In this document: one piece after another, positions 8,977 through 17,468 of the stretch
Numbering within the stretch: position 1 is the stretch's first letter
Layout: every line of letters starts with the position of its first letter
Assembly: GCA_904420025.1 (NCBI GenBank)
Contig: CAJFTW010000147.1
Location: forward strand, 1-64,000
Origin: Candidatus Pseudolachnospira avium
GTDB lineage: Bacteria; Bacillota; Clostridia; Lachnospirales; Lachnospiraceae
Length of the DNA stretch: 64,000 nt
Direction: 5' to 3'
The notes under the pieces: model-generated
What the model was told of the DNA's origin: nothing
Databases searched by the model: none
Seen by the model: the letters and a program-made list of their open reading frames with translations, nothing else
Position numbers and translations under genes: made by a program

Positions 8977-11900
8977 ATGAATTATCAACGTGGAGACAAA
9001 GGGACCGTGATCCGCTGCGCACAGCACGCGCTGCACCTGATGCGGGTCTACCGGATGGACATTGACGATTCCTTCGGCCCGGGCATGGAGCAGGCAATCC
9101 TGGACTACCAGGCAGACCGGGAGCTGGAGGAGACCGGAACCCTGAATGACCAGACCTGGGAGTGCCTGAAGTCGGACGTGCTGCCGATCCAGCGTGCCCT
9201 GAAAAACAAAGGGTATTACAACGGCTCGGTGAACGGGATTGCCCTGACCAGCACCTACGAGGCGTTCCTGGAATTCCAGGAGGATAACGGCCTGGAGGTG
9301 GATGGGTTCTTCGGACCGGCCAGCCGCCAGGCCCTGTACGGAAGCAGCAGCGGCAGCTCCAGCGCCAGCGGGGACAATGCCCTTCCCTACGAAAGAGGGG
9401 ACCGGGGGAGCAATATTCTGGACCTGCAGGCGGGCCTGACCGTCCTGTGCTGCCACCCGGGAGACCTGGACGGCTCCTTTGGCCCCCAGGTGGAGGAAGC
9501 GGTCCGGGTATTTGAAAACAAATATGGCCTGGAGGAAAACGGCGTGTTTTCCAACAGCGATCTGCGGGAGATGCAGACCCAGCTGCGCCCCGTTCAGCAG
9601 GCGCTGGTGGAGGCGGGCTATGAGCTGCGGAATGTCACCGGAGCTCCGGACGAAAGCTTCTACCAGGTCCTGCGGGAGTTCCAGCGGGACCAGGGGCTGG
9701 TGGTGGACGGGCAGGCGGGCCCGGCAACCCGGGCGGCCCTGGGCATTGCCAAGGTTTACGGAAACGACGATTTTCCGCTGAGCCGGGGCAGTAAGGGCTA
9801 CAACGTGCTCTGCCTGCAGTACGCCCTGCGGATGGTGCAGATTGACCCCAACGGGTTTGACGGCTCCTTTGGCGGCGGCTGCGAATCGGCAGTGGAGCGC
9901 TACCAGGAGCGGAAAGGGCTGGAAACGGACGGCGTGGTGGGCACCAACACCTGGGAGGCTCTGCGCAAGGACATCCGGCCCATCCAGGAGGCCCTGATCA
10001 ACAAAGGCTATGACATTGGAGGCTCCGCAGACGGCGTTGCCACCCCGGACACCTACAATGCGGTGCTGGCGTTCCAGGAGGACAACGGCCTGGAGGTGGA
10101 TGGCCTGGTGGGAACCAGCACCAAGGCAGCCCTGGGCATTTCCAGCGATGGAACCGTCAGCAACATTACCTCCGCGGCGCTGCGCCGGGGGTCCAAGGGC
10201 CAGCTGGTCCGCTATCTGCAGAAGGTGTTCAACTATCTGGGCTACAGCCCCTCCATTGACGGCTCTTACGGCCCCGGCATGGAGGAAGAGGTAAAGCAGT
10301 TCCAGACGGATCACAGCCTGGAGGTGGACGGAAAATTTGGCCCGGCCAGCTGGAGCAAGCTGTTTGAGGTGTACAATCCCGGCTCCGGCACCGGCGTCCA
10401 GAAGCTGCTCAGCGTGGCGGAGCATGAGCTCTCCCTGGGCTTTGAGGAGGATACGGACAGCGACAACAATGCGCTGAACATTACACCCTATGGCCAGTGG
10501 TATGCCAGCGGCATGAACGGCCAGGCCTGGTGCGCCATGTTTGTGACCTTCTGTGCCAGAAAGGCCGGCCTGGCGGACACGGTGGTTCCGGTCTACTGCT
10601 ATTGCCCCACCGGCATGGAATGGTACCGCTCCCGGGGACGGTTCTTTACCCGCGGCAGCCATTATGTCCCGAAACCGGGGGATACCATTTTCTTCTACAG
10701 CTCGGATCTGGGACGGGTGGCCCACACCGGCCTGGTGGCGGAGGTGACCGATGATTACGTGTACACCATTGAGGGCAATGCGGCGGACGCGGTGCGCAAA
10801 CGCTACTACAATCGGGACGACACCAGCATTGAGGGCTATGGCTGCAATCAGACCGCGCCCCAGATGGAGGTTCGCCCCAAGGAGGAGGTGGACGAGGAGG
10901 TAAAGGCCATGTTCCGGAGCCTGCTGGGCTTCCACGGCTTCACCTACCTGGGCGGAGCGGCGGATTCTGTGGAAAACCAGGTATATATCTCCAGCGCATC
11001 GGAAAATGTGACGGCCCAGACCGGCCCGGGAACCGGCAGATCGGCCATGGGAACGGACGCCCGGTATTATACGGTGACGGATGGGGAGTATGATGAGATA
11101 ACGGATGGTCCTGTCCTGCAGCGCTATAAGCTGAATATTATGTTCCACTCCGAAGGGGATAAGCTGACGAATCTGGTGCAGGATATTGGCGCATTCCTTG
11201 GAAATGGCACCCTGGGAGTCCGTGCGGAGCGGGAGGGCGATTGGGCCGTTGTGAAGATTCTGTACTCCTTTGCCTATGAGAATACGGAAGGGGACACTGC
11301 CTATAAGTACCTTCTGGTCACCCATAAGATCACCCTTACCTCCTACGAGGAAATCCTGCTGGATATGACGGCGGTGAACGATGTGTGGAGCAATGCCAGC
11401 AGCCAGTTCCAGACCGATCCGTCCACGGAGCTGAATTTTGCCATGAACCGGATGTACAGCGGCCAGGAGTATCGGGACGGCTCCCTGACCTGGAATGAGT
11501 TTATGTACAGCGAGGTGACTATGTTCTACTTTGCCTCGGATGGGATTTACCGGGCGGCAATGATACGGGAAATTCTGGAAAAGCTGTATATTCCAACAAA
11601 TCCAGAGTGGTATCATCCAACGTCTGTTTCTGCAACAGGAATGGTGCGGTACCCGCTCTACCGTGATCCTGTGCTGCGGGTATACCTTTCCTGCGGGCCA
11701 ACGCTTACGTATGACACACATGCCAACGTAGTCGTTCCTTTGGACATTCAGGGGGGATTCATTCTTGATGAAAATATTTGGAAAGAGGCACAGGCCCTGC
11801 TGACAGCCGGAACTGAAAACAGCGCTGTCTCAACGATTGCGATGGGGGCAGAGAATGTGGCGGCTACTATTTATACGGGGAAGATCAGCATTGGGGTTAC

Positions 11901-12237
11901 GCTTGCGCCCCTGACCGGCAGTGTGGACATTGGCTTTGAGATTGCGGAGAAGACCTTTAGCCCCTATCTCAGCGGAAACTATACCATCCAGATTACCATG
12001 GAGTTCAGCTCGGATGCGGGAATACATGAGGATTTGGAGAAGGCACTGGGGCAGTTGTATCCGGCTTATGCACAGAATCCGGATATGCTGGTTGACCCGG
12101 GGAAGATTGTAGCATTGTCCCTGATTACTTTTTTAGTGGGGGCGGCCCTTGCCACTCCAAGTACGTCTCTTTTTGCTCTGGGTGTTATTCTGGCCATTGA
12201 TGTTTTTACAGGTACACCAGAGCAAAATATGCAATAG
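8977..12237 (+). CDS. Large protein with ~7 peptidoglycan-binding repeats, CHAP amidase-like domain and unknown C-terminal region ending in hydrophobic segment
   Basis: Repeats such as RGDKG..LQ..L..DGSFGP..EEAV..FQ..NGLEVDGxxGPxTxxAL; NGQAWCAMFVTFCARKAGLAD..HYVPKPGDTIFFYSSDLGRVAHTGLV (CHAP/NlpC-P60-like); C-term ALSLITFLVGAALATPSTSLFALGVILAIDV; SD GAAGGAGG. Confidence 0.85.
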   Translation: MNYQRGDKGTVIRCAQHALHLMRVYRMDIDDSFGPGMEQAILDYQADRELEETGTLNDQTWECLKSDVLPIQRALKNKGYYNGSVNGIALTSTYEAFLEFQEDNGLEVDGFFGPASRQALYGSSSGSSSASGDNALPYERGDRGSNILDLQAGLTVLCCHPGDLDGSFGPQVEEAVRVFENKYGLEENGVFSNSDLREMQTQLRPVQQALVEAGYELRNVTGAPDESFYQVLREFQRDQGLVVDGQAGPATRAALGIAKVYGNDDFPLSRGSKGYNVLCLQYALRMVQIDPNGFDGSFGGGCESAVERYQERKGLETDGVVGTNTWEALRKDIRPIQEALINKGYDIGGSADGVATPDTYNAVLAFQEDNGLEVDGLVGTSTKAALGISSDGTVSNITSAALRRGSKGQLVRYLQKVFNYLGYSPSIDGSYGPGMEEEVKQFQTDHSLEVDGKFGPASWSKLFEVYNPGSGTGVQKLLSVAEHELSLGFEEDTDSDNNALNITPYGQWYASGMNGQAWCAMFVTFCARKAGLADTVVPVYCYCPTGMEWYRSRGRFFTRGSHYVPKPGDTIFFYSSDLGRVAHTGLVAEVTDDYVYTIEGNAADAVRKRYYNRDDTSIEGYGCNQTAPQMEVRPKEEVDEEVKAMFRSLLGFHGFTYLGGAADSVENQVYISSASENVTAQTGPGTGRSAMGTDARYYTVTDGEYDEITDGPVLQRYKLNIMFHSEGDKLTNLVQDIGAFLGNGTLGVRAEREGDWAVVKILYSFAYENTEGDTAYKYLLVTHKITLTSYEEILLDMTAVNDVWSNASSQFQTDPSTELNFAMNRMYSGQEYRDGSLTWNEFMYSEVTMFYFASDGIYRAAMIREILEKLYIPTNPEWYHPTSVSATGMVRYPLYRDPVLRVYLSCGPTLTYDTHANVVVPLDIQGGFILDENIWKEAQALLTAGTENSAVSTIAMGAENVAATIYTGKISIGVTLAPLTGSVDIGFEIAEKTFSPYLSGNYTIQITMEFSSDAGIHEDLEKALGQLYPAYAQNPDMLVDPGKIVALSLITFLVGAALATPSTSLFALGVILAIDVFTGTPEQNMQ

Positions 12238-12242
12238 CACAA

Positions 12243-12285
12243 TGGCTGAGAGTGGGAATCTAAAGGTTCCCACCCTCAGTTTTAA
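12243..12285 (+). terminator. Intrinsic terminator-like hairpin
   Basis: CTGAGAGTGGGAATCTAAAGGTTCCCACCCTCAGTTTT. Confidence 0.65.
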
Positions 12286-12312
12286 ACTATTAATATTTTT
12301 GGAGTATTTTTA

Positions 12313-13179
12313 ATGCAGAAAGGGTATACGATGCAGTCCTATAAAGCACAACGGTATTTCTTTGTGTATCTATGGTGGGCTTTATATTTGTCTCTATATA
12401 TCATTACAGTGTTTGTACAGAAACTCTCCTTACCATGCGCCCTTTTAAATGTTTTTTTAGGGATTATAGTATATTTCCCATATATTGCTATTGGTAGATC
12501 TTTTAGACGAAAAATTTGTATGCGGGAATTACGATTTTTGGACGAGATTATATATTTAAAAGAAATGAATTATTATAGCAGGGAAGAAAAGTGGAGAAAA
12601 CAGCGTCGTCCGGCTTCCTATATTATACAGGCCCAGTGGTTTGACGGTCGGTTTGAGGAAGCGTATGACACCCGAAAGCAGTTTCCCGAACGGGAACTCA
12701 TAATGGGGAAAGAGGATTTTCTGATACATGGCTGGAACGCCTTCCAAGGAGGAGATATAGGGGAACTGGGCAGGATAATTGGCCGATGCCCAGATTCCGC
12801 AGAGGGACAGGAAGCGGCTTATACACAAATCTTAAAGAGCTGGCAGGCGATTTTGGAACGGAATTGGGATTTTGAATGGAAACCTTGCGGCACCACCGGC
12901 GTTCTGGGGCTTGATATTCACAACGCCTATTGGGCTGGGTTCTGGTACATGGCCAGTGGGAACCGGGAGAAAGCCGTGGAGCAATTTCTCTATGTATGGA
13001 CCAAAGGGGACAAGACCCAGCTGGCGGAGAAGGCCCGGTATGCCCTGGAGGGCTGGGGCGTGGCGCTGCCCGAACAGGAAGCGGTACCCCGGAAGGCTTT
13101 CCGCTGGTGCGTGGTGCGGGAGACGGCAATCTTTGTAGTCACGGTTAGCCTCAGTTTGATTCTGGGAAGCTTTCTGTAA
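12313..13179 (+). CDS. Uncharacterised membrane protein, paralog 1
   Basis: N-terminal TM segments, C-terminal TM; shares GVLGLDIHNAYWAGFWYMASGNREKAVEQFLYVWTKGDKTQLAEKARYALEGWGVALP with next gene. Confidence 0.7.
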   Translation: MQKGYTMQSYKAQRYFFVYLWWALYLSLYIITVFVQKLSLPCALLNVFLGIIVYFPYIAIGRSFRRKICMRELRFLDEIIYLKEMNYYSREEKWRKQRRPASYIIQAQWFDGRFEEAYDTRKQFPERELIMGKEDFLIHGWNAFQGGDIGELGRIIGRCPDSAEGQEAAYTQILKSWQAILERNWDFEWKPCGTTGVLGLDIHNAYWAGFWYMASGNREKAVEQFLYVWTKGDKTQLAEKARYALEGWGVALPEQEAVPRKAFRWCVVRETAIFVVTVSLSLILGSFL

Positions 13180-13204
13180 AAACGCTGGGCTTCGTTCTGC
13201 TTCC

Positions 13205-14050
13205 TTGAAGGAAACCTCAAAAATGTGGAAGGGAGAAAATTCTTTGAACCGTTTAAAATTCATTTGGGCCTGGATTTTTATTCCGATTGTATTGGCAGTT
13301 ATCTACTCTTCCGTTTTTACGAGAGGCAGGTATGTGTATGTGGTTTTATTTTTGGGGTTAGAATTTGCCTCTTTGGTGATTTGGGTCATTGCCTGGAGGC
13401 ATATTGTGCGAGAGATGTGTTTTGCGGAATTGCAATATCCGGCCGTGATTCGGTGGATAACCGGAAAAGCAAACTGGAAATCGAAGCCCGAACAAATTGT
13501 ATCCGTAGCTTCCTTTCAATGGATGAACGGCCAGCTGGAAGATGCTTACCGTACCTATCAGCAGCTTCCGGAACAGGAATTGGGAAAAAACAGAAACAGG
13601 CCAACCGATTTTATTCGCCTGGTAAATGGTTGGAAATGCTTCCAGGACGAAAATATAGAACAATTAGCTTACTGGTGTCCGGCGGGAAGCGCTCCTACCA
13701 TTCTACATGGTTGGCTAGCTCTTTTACGGAAGGATAAAAACTTTTCCCCGGAATACCGAAAACAGTCCGGTGTCTTGGGGGTTGACCTTCACAATAGCTA
13801 TTGGAGCGGGTTCTGGTACATGGCCAACGGGGAACGGGAAAAGGCTATCCCTAAATTCCTCTATGTGTGGGAAAATGGGGATCGAACCCAGTGGGCAGAG
13901 AAAGCCCGGTATGCCCTGGAGGGCTGGAGAGTGGCTCTCCCGGCGCAGAAACCGGCCCCCAGAAAAGCGTATAAGAAAGGGCTGATTTTTTTGACAGTAC
14001 TTACGGTCTGTATCGCAGGGCTTTATCTGCTTCTGGGGAATCTGCTATAA
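13205..14050 (+). CDS. Uncharacterised membrane protein, paralog 2
   Basis: GVLGVDLHNSYWSGFWYMANGEREKAIPKFLYVWENGDRTQWAEKARYALEGWRVALP. Confidence 0.7.
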   Translation: MKETSKMWKGENSLNRLKFIWAWIFIPIVLAVIYSSVFTRGRYVYVVLFLGLEFASLVIWVIAWRHIVREMCFAELQYPAVIRWITGKANWKSKPEQIVSVASFQWMNGQLEDAYRTYQQLPEQELGKNRNRPTDFIRLVNGWKCFQDENIEQLAYWCPAGSAPTILHGWLALLRKDKNFSPEYRKQSGVLGVDLHNSYWSGFWYMANGEREKAIPKFLYVWENGDRTQWAEKARYALEGWRVALPAQKPAPRKAYKKGLIFLTVLTVCIAGLYLLLGNLL

Positions 14051-14092
14051 GCCACCCTGCGCTTCTCCTCAGAATACTGCCGCATGCGGCAG

Positions 14093-14617
14093 CTAAGCAT
14101 GAATATTCTTAAAGAAATCACTCCTAGGCTCCACCGGCAGCCGCAGCGGGTAGCCCAGCCGGATTAACTCCTGGAGCTTGATCAGCATCAGGTTGATCTC
14201 AGAATTCATGGCCTGTGCCATCTGTACCACGTCATAACCATTCCGGGCATACTCCAGGCATTCCTCCGTGTCAATCAGTACGTGGGCGGCAAAAGCGTTG
14301 GCCACGTACTCGGTGGTATTGTGCATCCGAAAAAGCTCAAATTCCTGTAACCCCCTGCCTTTGGCCAGATCCCTGTGGTAAATGTCGTGCCCCATCTCAT
14401 GGCCGGCTACCATCTGGGTCAGGTATTCATCCATCCGGTTGTTGAGGAGCATAATCCGATGCCGCCACCGGAAGGTATACATACCCAATAAGTTTTGGAA
14501 ACGGTCCGTTTCTACTACATGAATGCCGGTCTCCCGGGCCAGAACAAGCGTATTGCGGGTTCCGTATCTCTGTACAAGCTGTTCCGTCTTTTTATAAATT
14601 CCGCAAGAATCGATCAA
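14093..14617 (-). CDS. ImmA/IrrE-family metallopeptidase
   Basis: Zn motif VAGHEMGHDIYHRDLA; NTTEYVANAFAAHVLI. Confidence 0.9.
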   Translation of the reverse strand: MIDSCGIYKKTEQLVQRYGTRNTLVLARETGIHVVETDRFQNLLGMYTFRWRHRIMLLNNRMDEYLTQMVAGHEMGHDIYHRDLAKGRGLQEFELFRMHNTTEYVANAFAAHVLIDTEECLEYARNGYDVVQMAQAMNSEINLMLIKLQELIRLGYPLRLPVEPRSDFFKNIHA

Positions 14618-14676
14618 GTGTCTTCAAACCTCCCTGGAACAAAACATGAAAGCGGATTTTCAGAACCAGAGCAGAA

Positions 14677-15090
14677 CTATTCTGTCGGTTTCCGATATTT
14701 TTTCGGGGTATATTTTTTGTTCTCCTGTTTGGTTTCCCAGTAAATATCCATCATGGCCTGCATGACGCCATCCCGGTCTTCTTCGGACAGTTCGCCGCCG
14801 GCAAAAAGCCCCCCCAGCTCGTCAACCAATTCCATGGCCTGCCGTTTTCCGCGCGGGCCATATTGCTTTTGGGCTTCGGAGATAAAATCATCGTTTTCGT
14901 TATGAAGGTAATCCACATTAATTCCCAGAATTCCGGCCAGAGTGGCGTAGACTTCCCGGTCCTTCGGATAGGTCTTCCCGTTTTCATAGTTGCAGATTGT
15001 GTTTAGCCCCAGCCCGGCTTTTCGGGCCAGTTCCGCCTGGGTCAGCCCCTTTTCTAACCGGTATTTGCGGAGCTTTTCGCCAAATTTCAT
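14677..15090 (-). CDS. ImmR-like XRE-family repressor
   Basis: FGEKLRKYRLEKGLTQAELARKAGLGLNTICNYENGKTYPKDREVYATLAGILGINVDYL; SD GAGGAGGAAATGC before ATG at 15090; adjacent ImmA. Confidence 0.85.
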   Translation of the reverse strand: MKFGEKLRKYRLEKGLTQAELARKAGLGLNTICNYENGKTYPKDREVYATLAGILGINVDYLHNENDDFISEAQKQYGPRGKRQAMELVDELGGLFAGGELSEEDRDGVMQAMMDIYWETKQENKKYTPKKYRKPTE

Positions 15091-15104
15091 GCATTTCCTC
15101 CTCT

Positions 15105-15252
15105 CACAGTTGCCGTGTTTCCCACGGCATCCAGTTACACCCGGAGGGTGTTTCACAATTGCCGTGCTTTTCACGGCATCCAGTTACACCCGGAGGGTGT
15201 TTCACAGTTGCCGTGCTTCCCACGGCATCTAGTTACACCCGAAGGGTGTCCT
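15105..15252 (-). repeat. 49-bp tandem repeat (3 units) in 5' leader of ImmR-like gene
   Basis: Unit (minus strand) GAAACACCCTCCGGGTGTAACTGGATGCCGTGAAAAGCACGGCAATTGT; period 49. Confidence 0.92.
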
Positions 15253-15289
15253 TTGTTTAAAAATAATTGGTAATAACAGGAAAAAATCA

Positions 15290-15318
15290 TTGACACTCAC
15301 AAGTGAATTGTGTATAAT
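15290..15318 (+). promoter_or_regulatory. Promoter TTGACA-N17-TATAAT with inverted repeat CACAA-N5-TTGTG in spacer (candidate ImmR operator)
   Basis: -35 15290-15295, -10 15313-15318, IR 15298-15312. Confidence 0.75.
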
Positions 15319-15384
15319 GAATTCAAAAGTTATTTATAAATTGATTTTAAAATAATTTGTGGAAAAAGTCAAGAGGTTTCTTGC

Positions 15385-15654
15385 TTGAAACGTACTGGAA
15401 AAGCAGACTGCATGCAGAACCGGATAGGAATGGAGGAAGGATTGGTGGAAAAAGCGGAGCGGAAACAGATTGTGCGGTGTCCGTGCTGTAACTGGCGGCT
15501 TCTGGATACCGTAACGCCTGCAACAGGGACCATTGAGATAAAGTGTTCCCGCTGTGGCCAGGTGGTGGAGATTGATTTGTCTTTGTACCGGTATATAAAC
15601 TACCGGGCAGAATGGGCGGATCGGCAAAAGAAACAGGAGAAAAGAAAAGGATAA
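15385..15654 (+). CDS. Com-like small zinc-finger protein (start uncertain)
   Basis: VRCPCCNWRLLDTVTPATGTIEIKCSRCGQVVEIDLS. Confidence 0.65.
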   Translation: MKRTGKADCMQNRIGMEEGLVEKAERKQIVRCPCCNWRLLDTVTPATGTIEIKCSRCGQVVEIDLSLYRYINYRAEWADRQKKQEKRKG

Positions 15655-15721
15655 GACAACAGAATAGCGGGCGTACCGAGCCGTGGAACCGCCAGCCTTG
15701 CAGGCTGTCTGCGTTACCCAA

Positions 15722-15780
15722 TAGCCGGACATCCAGTGGGAAAGGGAAAATCCCGTATACTGGATGCCCGGCTGTTTTGT
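15722..15780 (+). terminator. Strong hairpin/attenuator between Com-like gene and sigma factor
   Basis: AGCCGGaCATCCAGT...ACTGGATGcCCGGCT followed by GTTTTGTT. Confidence 0.55.
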
Positions 15781-15808
15781 TATCGCTTCGGAAAGGGGTA
15801 ACGTGGTT

Positions 15809-16324
15809 ATGAAAAATTTGTATGAGATGGTAAAGTGTGCCCAGGCCGGGGAAGCGGAGGCGATGGAAGCTTTGGTGGAGCGTTTTATGCCCTTGCTCCG
15901 GAAGCATGCCAGAGAGCTGGGCTATGAAGATGCGCTGGAAGATTTGATTTTGTTTCTGATCGAAACCGTGCCGTCTATACCGCTGGAGCGGATCGGGCAA
16001 GAGAATATCGGCGGCCTGGTGCGGTATATCCAGGCTGCGGTGTGGCATCAGCTGCCGAAATTGAGAAGACGCCAAAGAGAGATGATGGGCTACTTGGAGG
16101 ATTTACCGCTAGAGGTGGAAAGCCCCCGCAGCTCTTTGGAAGAGGAAGTGAATTTCCGGCTTTGGCTGCGTCCGCTGACAGAGAAACAGAAACGGATTAT
16201 TCAAATGAGCTATCTGTATCAGCTTTCGGATCAGGAGATTGCGGGAATTTTAGGGATCAGCCGCCAGGCGGTTTATAAGATCCGGCAAAGCGCCATCAAG
16301 AAATTGAGGAAAGAGTGGCAATAG
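15809..16324 (+). CDS. Small sigma-70-family sigma factor (phage/TcdR/UviA-size class)
   Basis: 171 aa; C-term LTEKQKRIIQMSYLYQLSDQEIAGILGISRQAVYKIRQSAIKKLRK (region 4 HTH). Confidence 0.75.
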   Translation: MKNLYEMVKCAQAGEAEAMEALVERFMPLLRKHARELGYEDALEDLILFLIETVPSIPLERIGQENIGGLVRYIQAAVWHQLPKLRRRQREMMGYLEDLPLEVESPRSSLEEEVNFRLWLRPLTEKQKRIIQMSYLYQLSDQEIAGILGISRQAVYKIRQSAIKKLRKEWQ

Positions 16325-16339
16325 AAGGGAGTGCGGGAT

Positions 16340-16795
16340 ATGTTAAGAGAGGCAGAAGCTTTTGCGGTTTCCGCCGTTTGGTCCGGTTTCCAGCGTTGGT
16401 ATCCGCTGGCGCTTGTGTTTGGCATTGCCATGGCCTGCGATTACATTTCGGGCATTCTGGCGGCCAAAAAGGAAGCACTGGAAAACCCGGACAATGCGGA
16501 ACTGGGCCTTAGCAGCAAGAAGGGAATCAAAGGGATTATCAAAAAATTTGGTTATATTTTATTGGTGGGAACCGCGTTTACGGTGGATTTCCTGCTTCAT
16601 TATTACGCGGAGCCCATGGGACTGGAGGAACACTCTACTTTTTTTGGTGTGCTGACCCTGATATGGCTGACAGCCAATGAGCTGTTATCCGTCTTGGAAA
16701 ACCTGGGAAGAATGGGCGTTCCCATCCCCTCCCGGCTGCGGCGGATCATCCGGGATCTGCGGGCCAAGGGAGAGGAGGGGGAGGAGAAGAAATAA
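16340..16795 (+). CDS. Phage-type holin family protein (toxin secretion/lysis holin)
   Basis: PLALVFGIAMACDYISGILAAKKE..LSSKKGIKGIIKKFGYILLVGTAFTVDFLL..LTANELLSVLENLGRMGVPIPSRL. Confidence 0.85.
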   Translation: MLREAEAFAVSAVWSGFQRWYPLALVFGIAMACDYISGILAAKKEALENPDNAELGLSSKKGIKGIIKKFGYILLVGTAFTVDFLLHYYAEPMGLEEHSTFFGVLTLIWLTANELLSVLENLGRMGVPIPSRLRRIIRDLRAKGEEGEEKK

Positions 16796-16808
16796 AGCAA
16801 GGATGCGG

Positions 16809-17468
16809 TTAGACGGTAAAGAGTACATAGAGAACGTACAGGCAAAAAAGAGTAAACACCGTTGTGAAGAACAGAGGATATGTAGGCGGCTTTTTTTCGT
16901 AGGGGAAGGGGCCTGGGGCCCCAGGGTATTCTTTCAGGTCAAAATCATCCAAAATGAAATGCCACCCATCCGGCAGCGGATAGACGTTCACACGGGTGGA
17001 TGCCAGGTCGTTCTGGATGGGACGCAGGTAGGGCTCGCTGGTGATCCGCCTGGGGATGGAAGCGCCAGGCTCCCGGTATTCCACCTGAAGGATATAATGG
17101 TAGGAGTACCATAGCATTCCCCGGCGCGTGCGGGAGGGGATGTCTTTTCGGTGGATTTCCACAATATTGCCGGGCAAAGGCGCGATTTCTTCCATAACCT
17201 TCCGGTGCGCCTGCCTGGCCTTTGCCGCCTTTCGGAACTGCTGGATCGGGAGCTTAAAAAGAAAGAAACAGGGCCATACATAGAGAAGAAGCGCAGGCTG
17301 AAAACCGGAGTCAGCTAGGATACGGACGATGAATGAGCACCATACAGCGCCAAAGAGCAGATTGAAATAAATGCCATTGGCCTCCTCTGAAGCGGGACGG
17401 GGTTTTCTTCTTCGCATACAGGCGTAATATTCCTTTCTCCCCAGATAGGGTACGGCCCCCCTGCTCAA
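16809..17468 (-). CDS. Hypothetical membrane protein
   Basis: N-terminal hydrophobic segments, C-terminal TM (YPLFFTTVFTLFCLYVLYVLFTV). Confidence 0.5.
   Translation of the reverse strand: MSRGAVPYLGRKEYYACMRRRKPRPASEEANGIYFNLLFGAVWCSFIVRILADSGFQPALLLYVWPCFFLFKLPIQQFRKAAKARQAHRKVMEEIAPLPGNIVEIHRKDIPSRTRRGMLWYSYHYILQVEYREPGASIPRRITSEPYLRPIQNDLASTRVNVYPLPDGWHFILDDFDLKEYPGAPGPFPYEKKPPTYPLFFTTVFTLFCLYVLYVLFTV

Noticed and set aside
8932-11721. 929-aa minus-strand ORF
   Set aside because: Shadow of the PGBD-CHAP gene; composition rich in H/Q/R/P with no recognisable domains
14077-14092. Perfect palindrome CTGCCGCATGCGGCAG as an operator
   Set aside because: Sits between convergent gene ends and is more likely a transcript-end hairpin; no further support
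15105-15252. CRISPR array
   Set aside because: Whole 49-bp unit repeats without unique spacers, only three copies, no cas genes; same for 35856-36002 and 838-1034
8977-16795. Intact prophage or ICE
   Set aside because: No integrase, terminase, capsid/tail, relaxase or conjugation genes visible; only regulatory and lysis-type functions
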